64,000 bases of DNA from Flavihumibacter petaseus NBRC 106054 (GCF_000974785.1 NZ_BBWV01000004.1:248001-312000), one strand, 5' to 3'; positions 1 through 9,888 are shown, numbered from the stretch's first letter. Program-made: numbers and translations. Notes: generated from the sequence alone by a model not told the origin.

Positions 1-266
1 AATCCCAGGGGCTCAACGGCATGCGCCAGTTCAGTCTGTTTGCTGCGGAACATCACTTCACTTTTCATTGTCTTGAACTCATATTCCAGTTCGCGCAATT
101 CCCTGTTTGTCCTACTGATGGATTTGATAATCTTATCGGAGTAATGGCCGTTATAGATATACAACACTGCCAGTACACTGAGGAACAACAGGAAGGGAAG
201 GTTTTTCACCACCAGGTGATTGGTGAACCTGAAACGCTTTCCTTGTATTTTACCAGGCTGTTCCAT
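1..266 (-). CDS. FtsL-like cell division protein (3' end outside window)
   Basis: The first 88 codons of a minus-strand gene that runs off the left edge. Translation gives a short basic cytoplasmic tail (MEQPGKIQGKRFRFTN), one membrane helix around residues 23-40, and then a heptad-rich charged stretch rich in Arg, Glu and Leu. A short bitopic protein with a periplasmic coiled coil is the FtsL pattern. Its place right after rsmH, 33 bases downstream, is the normal ftsL slot of the division/cell-wall cluster, and this position carries much of the assignment because FtsL sequences are poorly conserved. It would bridge early and late divisome proteins at the septum. Confidence 0.75.
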   Translation of the reverse strand, partial: MEQPGKIQGKRFRFTNHLVVKNLPFLLFLSVLAVLYIYNGHYSDKIIKSISRTNRELRELEYEFKTMKSEVMFRSKQTELAHAVEPLG

Positions 267-299
267 AGTATTTTGGTAGTTCAATAGGACATTAACATT

Positions 300-1229
300 T
301 CACAACTTCTTTGCTGCAACACGAAGCTTGGCGCTGCGTGCCCTTGGATTTATTTTCATTTCTTCCTGTGAGGGAAGAATTGGTTTTTTAGTAATTACCT
401 GTAGCGGCTTCTCGCGGCTCACACTTTCAAAAGGATTGACATCAACTTCCTGTTCCAGTAATCCATCCTTAAAGAAATTCTTCACGAGCCTGTCTTCCAG
501 TGAATGGAAGGTGATGATAGCCGCCCTGCCGCCGGGCTTCAACACTGAAGGCAACTGTAACAACAACTCTTTCAGTGCGCCGAGTTCGTCATTCACTTCT
601 ATGCGAAGTGCCTGGAAGACCTGGGCGAAATATTTGTTCGGGTTCCCTTTCACTACCGGTTGCAGCATCGCTTTGAACTGACTGATCGTGGTAACCTGCA
701 TTTTTTCCCGCTGCTGAACGATGGTCTTGGCCAGCGTTTTGGCATTGGTCACTTCCCCGTACCGCTCAAACAGCTTATGCAATGCTTCTTCGGAATAACC
801 GGCGATGATGTCTTTTGCCGTAAGGGTCGACCGGTGATCCATGCGCATGTCGAGTGCTGCATCGAATCTTATGGAAAACCCGCGTTCAGCTTCATCGAAC
901 TGATGACTGCTTACACCCAGATCGGCAAGCAGGCCATCTACAGCGGCAATTTTCTGCAACCGCAGGAACCGGGACAAATGCCGGAAATTCTGTGGTATGA
1001 AAATGAGCCTCTCGTCATCCGGCAGGTTTTGCCGGGCATCCGCATCCTGATCAAAAGCGATCAGCCTGCCCGATGGCCCAAGCCTTTCCAGGATACCGCC
1101 GGAATGACCTCCGCCTCCGAAGGTGCAATCCACGTAGATACCGTCAGGTTTAATATCCAGTGCTTCTACTGATTCCCGGAAAAGTACCGGTACATGGTAG
1201 CCTTCTGATATGTCATTTGCGGCAGCCAT
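300..1229 (-). CDS. rsmH: 16S rRNA (cytosine-1402 N4)-methyltransferase RsmH
   Basis: Methylates N4 of C1402 in the 16S rRNA decoding centre using S-adenosylmethionine. The 309-residue length is normal for the family. The SAM-binding loop TFGGGGHSGGILERL lies near residues 36-50, followed by FDQDADA, and the characteristic ALRIEVNDEL and ITFHSLEDRLVK motifs lie in the C-terminal half. The start codon overlaps the mraZ stop by one base (TGATG), which indicates translational coupling and fixes the start. The gene sits between mraZ and the FtsL-like gene, the standard order of this cluster. Confidence 0.97.
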   Translation of the reverse strand: MAAANDISEGYHVPVLFRESVEALDIKPDGIYVDCTFGGGGHSGGILERLGPSGRLIAFDQDADARQNLPDDERLIFIPQNFRHLSRFLRLQKIAAVDGLLADLGVSSHQFDEAERGFSIRFDAALDMRMDHRSTLTAKDIIAGYSEEALHKLFERYGEVTNAKTLAKTIVQQREKMQVTTISQFKAMLQPVVKGNPNKYFAQVFQALRIEVNDELGALKELLLQLPSVLKPGGRAAIITFHSLEDRLVKNFFKDGLLEQEVDVNPFESVSREKPLQVITKKPILPSQEEMKINPRARSAKLRVAAKKL

Positions 1230-1690
1230 CAGGAAACCTTTTCTGCTACAGTTGTCATCACCTGCTGCGCCAGCGAACTGAAAGCATCAGGTGAGAACGA
1301 ATCAAAGAACTGTTTGTATTTGGCGGCATCCCATATTTCTATCTTATTCACTGCCGATACCAAAACGATGTCTTTATCGAGGCCAGCATGTTCTTTCAGG
1401 TTGGGCGGCAACAGAATCCTTCCTGCACTATCCGGTTCTATCTCCGTTGCTCCGTTGAGGAAATACCTCCTGAATTCACGAACTTTGGGGTCAAAATCAT
1501 TCAGTTTGCTGATTTCGGTGAATATCGGCTCCCAGGTTGCCAGCGGATATAGCGTAAGGCACTTTTCGAATCCCCGGTTAACAACAAAGGTGGTTGCGTC
1601 TTCCGGCATTTGCTTTTTGAGCCCTGCCGGGAGAAGAAAGCGCCCTTTGGCGTCCAGAGTAGCTTCGTATTCGCCTAGAAAACCTTTCAT
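1229..1690 (-). CDS. mraZ: Transcriptional regulator MraZ
   Basis: DNA-binding regulator of the division/cell-wall cluster, with two SpoVT/AbrB-like swapped hairpins. The N-terminal copy begins GEYEATLDAKGRFLLPAGLK and the second contains EIEPDSAGRILLPPNLKEHA. The open frame extends 23 codons upstream, but the family begins at MKGFLGEYE, so I place the start at 1690 (153 residues). The extension would also run through the repeat-bearing leader. In studied bacteria MraZ represses its own promoter through short GTG/TGGG-type direct repeats, and such repeats occur here just upstream. Confidence 0.95.
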   Translation of the reverse strand: MKGFLGEYEATLDAKGRFLLPAGLKKQMPEDATTFVVNRGFEKCLTLYPLATWEPIFTEISKLNDFDPKVREFRRYFLNGATEIEPDSAGRILLPPNLKEHAGLDKDIVLVSAVNKIEIWDAAKYKQFFDSFSPDAFSSLAQQVMTTVAEKVS

Positions 1691-1724
1691 TGATATGTAA
1701 ACGCCCCAAAACTGACATTTATTA

Positions 1725-1748
1725 CCACAAAATAACACTTTTTCCCAC
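1725..1748 (-). promoter_or_regulatory. Candidate MraZ operator: three GTG boxes at 10-bp spacing
   Basis: On the minus strand, GTG triplets begin at 1748, 1738 and 1728, exactly one helical turn apart. The three units read GTGGGAAAAA, GTGTTATTTT and GTGGTAATAA. They lie between the proposed promoter and the mraZ start. Regularly spaced GTG/TGGG boxes upstream of mraZ are the known type of MraZ binding site. Assigning these to MraZ is inference. Confidence 0.65.
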
Positions 1749-1756
1749 GAACGGGA

Positions 1757-1786
1757 CAAATTTTGGAACCTTTATTTTTTCCACAA
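1757..1786 (-). promoter_or_regulatory. Bacteroidota-type promoter for mraZ-rsmH-ftsL
   Basis: A -33 TTG at 1786-1784 is followed by 19 bases and a -7 AAAATTTG at 1764-1757, matching TTG-N19-TAnnTTTG at all positions but one. The predicted transcript would begin near 1750, immediately before the GTG boxes, so a protein bound there would block initiation. Confidence 0.6.
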
Positions 1787-1912
1787 CGGGTTTTTTCATG
1801 CAATGCAACGTAGTTCTACGTTTTACCACTTTCTCCACAGTAAGAATGGCACAACAAGGTGGATATCATGTGAATTACTGTTGATAACCCGTGAATAGCA
1901 CAAAACGCCTTC

Positions 1913-3172
1913 ATGAAGTCTGCTCCCAACCATCCAAAATCAATATCCATTGCAGCGTACCAATATGCGCTGCCCGACAACCGGATAGCTTCTTTCCCCC
2001 TCTCCGACCGCGATGCCAGTAAACTGTTGGTCTTCCGTGAGGGAAATATCCGTGACGGACAATACCGTGACCTTCCTGCTGAAATTCCTTCGGGATATCT
2101 TCTGGTATTCAACCAGACCCGGGTGGTTCGGGCGAGAATGGTGTTTACGAAGCCCAGCGGCGGGCGAATTGAGGTCTTTTGCCTGGAGCCCACCAGTGAT
2201 TATGCAGAGATGACTACTGCTCTTGCGCAGACCGGAAAAGTAAACTGGACCTGCCTGGTAGGCGGAGCCGCCAAGTGGAAGCCTGGAATGGTGCTGGAAA
2301 AGTCCGTATCCTTACCGGATGGTACCAGCTTAATGCTGAAAGCGTCCATCAGCCACCGGGAGCAGGAAACCTTTGTAATCCAATTCACCTGGGAGCCCGG
2401 GTATATTGCTTTCGCGGAAGTGCTGGAAGTCGCCGGCGCTATTCCCATACCACCATATCTGAAACGCGAATCGACAGAAAGTGATCTTGAACGTTACCAG
2501 ACTATCTATGCCCGGGAGGAAGGGTCGGTGGCGGCGCCGACTGCGGGATTACATTTCACCCCCAACTTGCTTCAACGCCTGACGGAAAAGAATATTAATT
2601 CAGCTTTTGTCACCCTGCATGTCGGGGCAGGCACATTCAAACCTGTAAAGGCTGAGAAAATCGAAGGACATGAGATGCATGCAGAATGGATAGAAGTAGA
2701 AAAGCACGTCATTGAAACATTGCTGCATGCAGGAAATAAGGTCATCGCCGTTGGTACCACATCGCTGCGTACCCTGGAGAGTATTTACTGGATGGGATGT
2801 AAGGCTTATGCTGATCCCGATACGCCCCTCGATCAGCTGGAAGTGCATCAGTGGGATCCATATGATGGCGCTGTGCCATCACAGATGCCCGTTGAAGCCG
2901 CATTACGGGCGTTACTGCAAAGGATGGAAACAGAAAAAGCCATGAAGATTGTCAGCAAGACAAGTTTGCTGATCGCGCCCGGGTATCGCGTTCGTATGGT
3001 TGAAGCGTTGATCACTAATTTTCACCAGCCGCAATCAACATTGCTGCTGCTGGTTGCTGCAATGGTGGGAGCAGATTGGAAAAAAATATATGAACATGCA
3101 TTGAAATCCGACTACCGGTTTCTGAGTTATGGAGACGGGTCGATTTTGTGGAAGTCAGCCAGTCAGTTTTAG
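1913..3172 (+). CDS. queA: S-adenosylmethionine:tRNA ribosyltransferase-isomerase QueA
   Basis: Transfers and isomerises the ribosyl part of S-adenosylmethionine onto 7-aminomethyl-7-deazaguanine at tRNA position 34, forming epoxyqueuosine. Recognisable family segments are YALPDNRIASFPLSDRD at the N-terminus, LVFNQTRVVRARM, the EEGSVAAPTAGLHFT block near residues 203-217, HVGAGTFKPV, and GTTSLRTLESI with ITNFHQPQSTLLLLVAA toward the end. At 419 residues it is longer than the approximately 356-residue E. coli enzyme. Its 3' end overlaps the convergent kinase gene by four bases. Confidence 0.96.
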   Translation: MKSAPNHPKSISIAAYQYALPDNRIASFPLSDRDASKLLVFREGNIRDGQYRDLPAEIPSGYLLVFNQTRVVRARMVFTKPSGGRIEVFCLEPTSDYAEMTTALAQTGKVNWTCLVGGAAKWKPGMVLEKSVSLPDGTSLMLKASISHREQETFVIQFTWEPGYIAFAEVLEVAGAIPIPPYLKRESTESDLERYQTIYAREEGSVAAPTAGLHFTPNLLQRLTEKNINSAFVTLHVGAGTFKPVKAEKIEGHEMHAEWIEVEKHVIETLLHAGNKVIAVGTTSLRTLESIYWMGCKAYADPDTPLDQLEVHQWDPYDGAVPSQMPVEAALRALLQRMETEKAMKIVSKTSLLIAPGYRVRMVEALITNFHQPQSTLLLLVAAMVGADWKKIYEHALKSDYRFLSYGDGSILWKSASQF

Positions 3173-4512
3173 CCTGAAGCGGGCATTTCAATAATGAAGC
3201 TGGTCCCTTTACCCAGGGCGCTTTCTACTTTGATCTTACCATGATGTGCGTCGACAATAGTTTTGACGTAACTCAGACCGAGACCAAATCCTTTTACGTT
3301 ATGCAGGTTTCCCGTGTGCACGCGGTAAAATTTCTCGAAGATGCGTTTGACACTTTCTTTGGTCATACCGATCCCATTGTCTTCAATGCGGATCTGAATA
3401 CCTCTCGAAGTATTGACAGTATTGATCTTTAAAACGAGATTATCCCTGGAATATTTGACTGCATTGTCTACAAGGTTGTTGATGAGGTTGGTAAAATGTA
3501 CTTCATCTGCCTGTATCTCATCGTTCTTCGCCTGCAACTGAATATCCGCATGGCCGCCTTTGTTCTGAAGCTGCAGGTCAAAATTTTCCAATACCTGCTC
3601 AAGAATTGCATGAACGTGAACCGGTTTTCTATTAAGCTGAATCTCCTGCCGGTCCATTAAAGCAGCCTGAAGGATCGTCTCCACCTGCTTGTTCATTCGT
3701 TTATTTTCCTCTTTGATGATGCCGGTAAAGTATTCTCCTTTTTCCCGGTCATTAGCTACTTTTTCCGTTCGAAGGGCATCAACGGCAAGCGAGATGGTCG
3801 CGAGAGGTGTCTTAAACTCATGCGTCATATTGTTGATGAAATCATTCTTGATTTCGCTCATCTTTTTCTGACGCAACAAAGCACTGACAGTAACATAAAA
3901 TGCCGCAAGCAGAATGATCGTGAAAAGGATTGCGCCTGCCAGCATCCACCGGAGTTCACGGAATACAATATGTTTCACATTAGGTACCACCACCATCATT
4001 ACCTCTTCTGGCACAAGGCCTTCCATATTACTGCCCGCCGGAACCTGCAGCAGGTAAACAAATCGGCGGTTACGAATGGTATCTTCTACTACCCTGTCGA
4101 ATCCACGGGAACGTAACTCGTCATAGCTGAGAAAGCCGCCTGCATCTGAACTGATCACGAATTCATACCGTGTATCATTGAGTCCGTTGGCATTGAAATT
4201 TTTTCGAAGTTTTTCATCTACTTCGTATGTCGTAAATTTTTCGGAGATGGTGGAAGGTTTCATGAGTTCCATCATCAGCTGGTCAGATGGCCATGTGATG
4301 TTAGGTCTGCTGCGACGGTTTTTAAGAGATGGCAGGGTGCCTTTCTGTTCCATTAATTCCTGCCCGGTTACAGCCATTGCCTTAATTACTTTTTCCGCAA
4401 GCTGATCCTCTTTCACTACCAACATGGAACGGAACCAGGATACCTGAATTACGATGATTCCGATTAGCGACAGAGAAACCAGTAAGATGATCAGCGGGAA
4501 AATTCTCTTCAT
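3169..4512 (-). CDS. Membrane sensor histidine kinase (orphan)
   Basis: Two membrane helices, near residues 5-28 and 188-212, flank a periplasmic sensor region of about 160 residues that matches no family I recognise. The HisKA phosphoacceptor His231 lies in NNMTHEFKTPLATISLAVDAL. The HATPase part has an N box (NLINNLVDNAVKYS), a G1 box (EDNGIGM) and a G2 region (GFGLGLSYVKTI). No response regulator adjoins it, so its partner must be encoded elsewhere. There is no clear HAMP domain. The ligand is unknown. Confidence 0.9.
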   Translation of the reverse strand: MKRIFPLIILLVSLSLIGIIVIQVSWFRSMLVVKEDQLAEKVIKAMAVTGQELMEQKGTLPSLKNRRSRPNITWPSDQLMMELMKPSTISEKFTTYEVDEKLRKNFNANGLNDTRYEFVISSDAGGFLSYDELRSRGFDRVVEDTIRNRRFVYLLQVPAGSNMEGLVPEEVMMVVVPNVKHIVFRELRWMLAGAILFTIILLAAFYVTVSALLRQKKMSEIKNDFINNMTHEFKTPLATISLAVDALRTEKVANDREKGEYFTGIIKEENKRMNKQVETILQAALMDRQEIQLNRKPVHVHAILEQVLENFDLQLQNKGGHADIQLQAKNDEIQADEVHFTNLINNLVDNAVKYSRDNLVLKINTVNTSRGIQIRIEDNGIGMTKESVKRIFEKFYRVHTGNLHNVKGFGLGLSYVKTIVDAHHGKIKVESALGKGTSFIIEMPASG

Positions 4513-4517
4513 TCTGG

Positions 4518-4525
4518 CAAAACTA
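4518..4525 (-). promoter_or_regulatory. -7 element (TAGTTTTG) upstream of the kinase gene
   Basis: TAGTTTTG on the minus strand fits TAnnTTTG exactly and ends five bases before the ATG at 4512. No TTG is visible at the -33 spacing. If used, transcription would begin at or in the start codon, giving a leaderless mRNA. Confidence 0.4.
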
Positions 4526-4681
4526 CATTTGGTTTTGAATTATTTACTTACCGCTCAGATGATAACTAACAAATTAACAGGAGTTTATCTAGCCCTGGTC
4601 GTCAAATATCAGACGCTGAATATCATCTTTATCCTGCAAACTTTTATTGTTGCATTCCTCAATATTCTATAAATTAATGCT

Positions 4682-5239
4682 ATGACGCAAATATTACCGG
4701 CTGCGGGTGTGTTGTTGATAGCCGATCCTTTCCTGAAGGACCCCAACTTCAAAAGGACGGTAGTGTTTCTTTGCGAGCATCAGGAAGAAGGTAGTTTTGG
4801 CTTTGTTCTGAACCGGCGGTATGATTTTACGCTCGATCAGCTTATGGCAAGTGCCGAGGGAATGCCCATTACGGTTTTTTATGGTGGCCCCGTTCAACTG
4901 GACACTATCCATTTTCTGCACCGTTATCCCGAAAAAATTCCTGGTGGATTTGAAGTGACTGACGGAATTTTCTGGGGCGGGGATTTTGAAACTGCGGTCG
5001 AACTACTGAAAGCAGGGGAAATTGAGGTTTCAGGAATCCGTTTTTTCATAGGTTACTCCGGCTGGTCGGAAGGACAGTTACAAGGCGAACTGGACGAAAA
5101 GTCATGGATCACTTCTCATGGTAGCCGTAAGCTCATTTTCCACAAAAACCTTGAAGCCATCTGGAAGGATGCCTTACTTGAACTAGGTGGCGACTACCAG
5201 CAACTCGTTAATTATCCGCTCGATCCACAAATGAACTGA
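4682..5239 (+). CDS. YqgE/AlgH family protein (DUF179)
   Basis: A 185-residue protein of a widespread, poorly understood cytoplasmic family. Family hallmarks are the N-terminal GVLLIADPFLKDPNFKRTVV, HQEEGSFGFVLNR, the YGGPVQ motif, and FFIGYSGWSEGQLQGELDEKSW in the second half. No enzymatic activity is established for the family. It is transcribed alone, divergently from the kinase gene, and a hairpin lies just behind the stop codon. The downstream neighbour atpC is convergent. Confidence 0.93.
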   Translation: MTQILPAAGVLLIADPFLKDPNFKRTVVFLCEHQEEGSFGFVLNRRYDFTLDQLMASAEGMPITVFYGGPVQLDTIHFLHRYPEKIPGGFEVTDGIFWGGDFETAVELLKAGEIEVSGIRFFIGYSGWSEGQLQGELDEKSWITSHGSRKLIFHKNLEAIWKDALLELGGDYQQLVNYPLDPQMN

Positions 5240-5251
5240 GCAATACAGCAA

Positions 5252-5282
5252 AAAGCCGGAACTTCCTGAGAAGTCCGGCTTT
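5252..5282 (+). terminator. Hairpin terminator after yqgE
   Basis: AAAGCCGGA (5252-5260) pairs with TCCGGCTTT (5274-5282), and an inner CTT/AAG pairing closes a six-base loop. It begins 13 bases after the yqgE stop. The T run is short (three bases), so efficiency is uncertain. Confidence 0.6.
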
Positions 5283-5437
5283 GCTCCTCTACTACCCCAA
5301 TTCCCGATTTCAGGACAACTTCCTACAGCACAGTTCAGTCGCACGGCCATCCTTTATCTGATACAATATTAGCGCAGCGGGCAATGCTTTACCAGCGTGC
5401 TTTAACGGTACTTGTTACCGTTGTTTCACGTTCAGAC

Positions 5438-5469
5438 AAAAAAAAACCGCAACCAATTCTGGTTGCGGT
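5438..5469 (-). terminator. Rho-independent terminator of atpDC
   Basis: On the minus strand a perfect 10-bp stem, ACCGCAACCA pairing with TGGTTGCGGT around a four-base loop, is followed by an uninterrupted run of T (A at 5438-5446 on the plus strand). It starts about 20 bases after the atpC stop. Confidence 0.88.
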
Positions 5470-5490
5470 AGTATGTTGGGTTGTACCAGA

Positions 5491-5754
5491 TCAGCTTTCT
5501 ATAGCAGAAGCACCTTCCACCAGCACAGTTACCTTGTTATGAAAGACTTCCACGAAACCACCCTGAATATGAAACAGGCTATGGTCTCCTGAGGACTTGC
5601 TTTTCAGAACTTTCAACTGACCAGCTTTCAGCGCACTTACCAAGGGCGCGTGTTTCTCGAGAACTTCAAAAAGGCCATCGACCCCCGGTAACTGAACTCC
5701 GTAAACTTCGCCGCTGTACAATTTCCGTTCAGGCGTTAATATTTCTAAGTTCAT
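5491..5754 (-). CDS. atpC: F1 ATP synthase epsilon subunit
   Basis: The 87 residues cover the N-terminal beta-sandwich of epsilon: MNLEILTPERKLYSGEVYGVQLPGVDG (first 20 or so diagnostic), FEVLEKHAPLVSALKAG, then FHIQGGFVEVFHNKVTVLVE. The C-terminal helical hairpin that inhibits ATP hydrolysis in E. coli is absent, as is usual for short epsilon subunits in this phylum. It couples the catalytic head to the central stalk. It is ten bases downstream of atpD and followed by a strong terminator. Confidence 0.95.
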   Translation of the reverse strand: MNLEILTPERKLYSGEVYGVQLPGVDGLFEVLEKHAPLVSALKAGQLKVLKSKSSGDHSLFHIQGGFVEVFHNKVTVLVEGASAIES

Positions 5755-5764
5755 AGTATTGTCC

Positions 5765-7288
<1,524 letters not shown>

Positions 7289-7301
7289 TCAAAATTTGCC
7301 G

Positions 7302-7309
7302 CAAAGGTA
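7302..7309 (-). promoter_or_regulatory. -7 element (TACCTTTG) for atpDC
   Basis: TACCTTTG on the minus strand, 40 bases before the atpD ATG, is a perfect TAnnTTTG match. I see no TTG at the expected -33 position, so the call rests on the -7 element alone. Confidence 0.5.
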
Positions 7310-7320
7310 AGGGTTTTAAT

Positions 7321-7328
7321 TATTTTTG
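7321..7328 (+). promoter_or_regulatory. -7 element (TATTTTTG) for the L,D-transpeptidase gene
   Basis: TATTTTTG fits TAnnTTTG. A TTG at 7296-7298 precedes it by 22 bases, slightly over the usual 19-21. It covers an in-frame TTG at 7326, which argues that translation starts at the ATG at 7347 instead. Confidence 0.5.
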
Positions 7329-7346
7329 GATGAGAACAGCCCAAAA

Positions 7347-8948
7347 ATGAAGGTACACTCGTCCATTTTCCTGATTTTTCTGCTGGTAACAGGTTTATCG
7401 CCGTCCTGTCAGGAGGCCTCAAAAGGCCCGTCCGGACAGATAATCAGCCGCGATACAACCATCAGCACCAAATCTGCCTTTTCAACATTATTTATTGACA
7501 GCAGCTACCTGGAGCACTTTCTGGCTGACCGGCAGGTTATTGATACCGGCCGCCAGCTTTACCGGAACTTCTATAACCAGCGCAATTTTAGTCTGGCCTG
7601 GTTCGACTCCTCAGGTATTGCCGAGCAGGCGAACCTGTTCTGGAACCTTCAGGCCAATTACATTGCCTTCAGTGGCGACAGCAGCATCTATAATCCCTTC
7701 CTGCAGCAATGGGCTGATTCCGTGGGGGTTTATGGCGCCCGCGCCATCCCGGACAGCCTTCGCTCACGTATAGAACTTGAACTGACCGGGCAGTTCTTCC
7801 GGTACGCGGCAAAGGCGTACATGGGTAATCTCAAACTGAACAGCGCGGACCTGGGATGGTTCATCCCCCGTCGGAAAGTGGATATCCTGGCATTACTGGA
7901 CAGTGTCAGCAACAACAAGGGCAAGGACATCAAGCACCTTGAACCGGTCAACCGGCAATATGGCCTGCTCCGCGAAGCACTGAACCGCTATTACGAAATC
8001 GAAAAACAGGGAGCATGGGATCATCTGGCTACCACTCAAAAGAAAATTACAATCGGGGATACGGGTCAGGCAGTTCTGCAGCTCAAGAGAAGGCTATTCC
8101 TTTCCGGTGATCTCGGAAAAATGGACAGTGTTCCCCTTTTTGACACTGCGCTTGCCGCGGCGGTCAGGAAATTCCAGTACCGGTATGGCCTCAGAGAAGA
8201 TGGTATTGTGGGTGGCGCTACACTCCAGGAAATTAACAGACCCATTAATTACCGGATCCGGCAGATCCTGGTCAATATGGAAAGATTGCGCTGGGTACCT
8301 GACGAACCGGCAACGGATTACCTGCTGGTCAATATCCCCGAGTACCGGCTTCATGTATACGAAAAAGGACGCAACCTGGTATTTAACATGAATGTGGTGG
8401 TAGGATCAACCACACACCATTCTGTGATTTTTACCGGAAATCTGAAAAACATTGTATTTAGTCCCTATTGGTACGTTCCTCCGGGCATCCTTCAAAAAGA
8501 AGTATTACCAGGAATCAAGCGGAACAAGAATTACCTCAGCAGCCACAACATGGAATGGAACGGAGGCAACGTGCGGCAGAAGCCAGGACCAAAAAACTCC
8601 CTGGGACTGGTGAAATTCCTTTTCCCGAACAGTTACAATATTTATCTCCACGATACGCCTTCAAAAAGTCTGTTCAATGAATCCAAGCGTGATTTCAGTC
8701 ATGGATGCATCCGTGTGGCTGAACCAAAAAAACTGGCTGCCTGGCTGTTGCGTGACGAGAAGAGCTGGACATCAGAAAAGATCGATGCCGCAATGCATAA
8801 AGGAAGTGAAACATGGGTTACCATAAAACAGGAACTGCCTGTTTTTATTGGTTATTTTACCGCCTGGGTGGACCGGCAGGGAAATCTGAATTTCCGGGAA
8901 GATATATACGGCCATGATAAAATCATGATGGAAAAGATGTTCCGGTAA
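7347..8948 (+). CDS. L,D-transpeptidase lipoprotein (YcbB/LdtD type)
   Basis: Forms 3-3 cross-links in peptidoglycan or attaches proteins to it. The N-terminus is a lipoprotein signal, with a hydrophobic run and then LSPSC, so the protein is probably membrane-anchored outside the cytoplasm. A peptidoglycan-binding domain (DTGQAVLQLKRRLFLSGDL, then AVRKFQYRYGLREDGIVG) precedes a YkuD catalytic domain with the HDTPSKSLF segment and the catalytic Cys in FSHGCIRVAEP. The domain order and 533-residue length fit the YcbB group. The ATG at 7347 gives a proper signal peptide; an upstream TTG lies inside the probable promoter. Confidence 0.93.
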   Translation: MKVHSSIFLIFLLVTGLSPSCQEASKGPSGQIISRDTTISTKSAFSTLFIDSSYLEHFLADRQVIDTGRQLYRNFYNQRNFSLAWFDSSGIAEQANLFWNLQANYIAFSGDSSIYNPFLQQWADSVGVYGARAIPDSLRSRIELELTGQFFRYAAKAYMGNLKLNSADLGWFIPRRKVDILALLDSVSNNKGKDIKHLEPVNRQYGLLREALNRYYEIEKQGAWDHLATTQKKITIGDTGQAVLQLKRRLFLSGDLGKMDSVPLFDTALAAAVRKFQYRYGLREDGIVGGATLQEINRPINYRIRQILVNMERLRWVPDEPATDYLLVNIPEYRLHVYEKGRNLVFNMNVVVGSTTHHSVIFTGNLKNIVFSPYWYVPPGILQKEVLPGIKRNKNYLSSHNMEWNGGNVRQKPGPKNSLGLVKFLFPNSYNIYLHDTPSKSLFNESKRDFSHGCIRVAEPKKLAAWLLRDEKSWTSEKIDAAMHKGSETWVTIKQELPVFIGYFTAWVDRQGNLNFREDIYGHDKIMMEKMFR

Positions 8949-9308
8949 TTACTTCTTCTTTTTCCCAAACAGCCATTTCAATGTGACATTCCCCAGCGCC
9001 AGCAGCCCTGCCTTTTTGATCGAGCTAAAGGCGGCATGGGATACAGTAGTCGCCGCCTTTTTCACGAAGAAATTGCCCAGCAACGCAGATCCGGCGGTCA
9101 ATGCAACGCTTGCAGCTTTATTGCTCAGGATCGGTTGTACCACACTACCAACGCCTGCCTTAAAGGCCTCCTTTGGTAACGACCGCAAATGCACTTTCAG
9201 CTCATCTTCCTGTGCTCTTATGCGCGCGCGGAGAAGAGCTTCCTCTGCCTGAAGGTCATGTACCGAATTGATATATGACAGGTCACGCCTGGGTTTCTTG
9301 TTCTCCAT
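8949..9308 (-). CDS. Small protein of the holin-like/YtxH trio, unknown function
   Basis: About 119 residues: a charged N-terminal region with a short helix (LQAEEALLRARIRAQEDEL), a central Ala/Gly/Val-rich segment (VALTAGSALLGNFFV) that may associate with the membrane, and a basic Lys-rich tail. I recognise no domain. It is the last of three minus-strand genes and overlaps the 3' end of the holin-like gene by 26 bases. The start at 9308 has a GGAAG sequence at suitable distance; 9314 and 9329 are possible alternatives. It is probably an accessory of the membrane protein encoded before it. Confidence 0.65.
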   Translation of the reverse strand: MENKKPRRDLSYINSVHDLQAEEALLRARIRAQEDELKVHLRSLPKEAFKAGVGSVVQPILSNKAASVALTAGSALLGNFFVKKAATTVSHAAFSSIKKAGLLALGNVTLKWLFGKKKK

Positions 9309-9666
9309 TGTCATCTTCCGATTTGTCAAAGAATATACGAACGACGGTGTTCGTTATGAACGGATCAAGGTATCGCTTGCGCAGCGCCAGTACCAGAACA
9401 AGCAGGATCAGGTAGAATCCGGTCACAATCCCGAACCCGTAAAAAATACTTCCGGTCACCCTGGCAAAAAAGTATCCTGCCAGAATGCTTGCCAGCAGCA
9501 GGAGAAAAAAGCCCAGAAGCAAAACAACCATGAATATTACCAGCGCAGCAGCCAGCCGCGCAATTTTCTCCGTTGCCGTCAGTTTTAGCAGCAGTACACG
9601 GTCTTCCAGGTACCGCCGTACCAATTGCTCTGTCCTTTCAAAATATCCGGTCTCCTGTTGTTCCAT
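9283..9666 (-). CDS. Phage holin-like membrane protein (DUF1469 / Phage_holin_3_6 type)
   Basis: A 127-residue protein with two adjacent membrane helices near residues 35-60 and 70-95 (AALVIFMVVLLLGFFLLLLA, then GFGIVTGFYLILLVLVLALR). A charged amphipathic N-terminal region and a charged tail flank them. The pattern is that of the DUF1469 family, annotated as holin-like by distant similarity but found as ordinary chromosomal genes beside YtxH proteins. A lytic role is not implied. It lies nine bases behind the YtxH gene. Confidence 0.75.
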   Translation of the reverse strand: MEQQETGYFERTEQLVRRYLEDRVLLLKLTATEKIARLAAALVIFMVVLLLGFFLLLLASILAGYFFARVTGSIFYGFGIVTGFYLILLVLVLALRKRYLDPFITNTVVRIFFDKSEDDNGEQETQA

Positions 9667-9675
9667 TTGTTATGA

Positions 9676-9888
9676 TCAGGTGGTGGATGACGTTTTTTCT
9701 TCAAAATCATTTGCCCACTGCTTACCCTTCTCAATTGCTGATTTCACTTCATCACCTGCACTGGCGGCAGCGGACTTCAGGTCATCCAGAAATTCCTTTC
9801 CCTTTTCGGTGGTTAACAGGTATCCGATAGCTGCACCGGCGGCAGCTCCGAGTAAAAGACCAGCCAGAAATTTCGAATTACTACTCAT
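9676..9888 (-). CDS. YtxH domain small membrane protein
   Basis: A 70-residue protein starting FLAGLLLGAAAGAAIGYLLT, one Gly/Ala-rich membrane helix, followed by a charged helical tail (GKEFLDDLKSAAASAGDEVK). This is the YtxH pattern: an N-terminal anchor with a short amphipathic helix, often stress-induced in other bacteria. It heads the three-gene unit with the holin-like and 119-residue proteins. Confidence 0.82.
   Translation of the reverse strand: MSSNSKFLAGLLLGAAAGAAIGYLLTTEKGKEFLDDLKSAAASAGDEVKSAIEKGKQWANDFEEKTSSTT

Noticed and set aside
5404-5422. AACGGTA/TACCGTT hairpin between yqgE and atpC
   Set aside because: It has no T run on either side and is adjacent to two better terminators, so I give it no function.
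9283-9666. Holin-like gene as evidence of a prophage
   Set aside because: Its neighbours are YtxH-type and housekeeping genes, with no phage structural or integrase genes.
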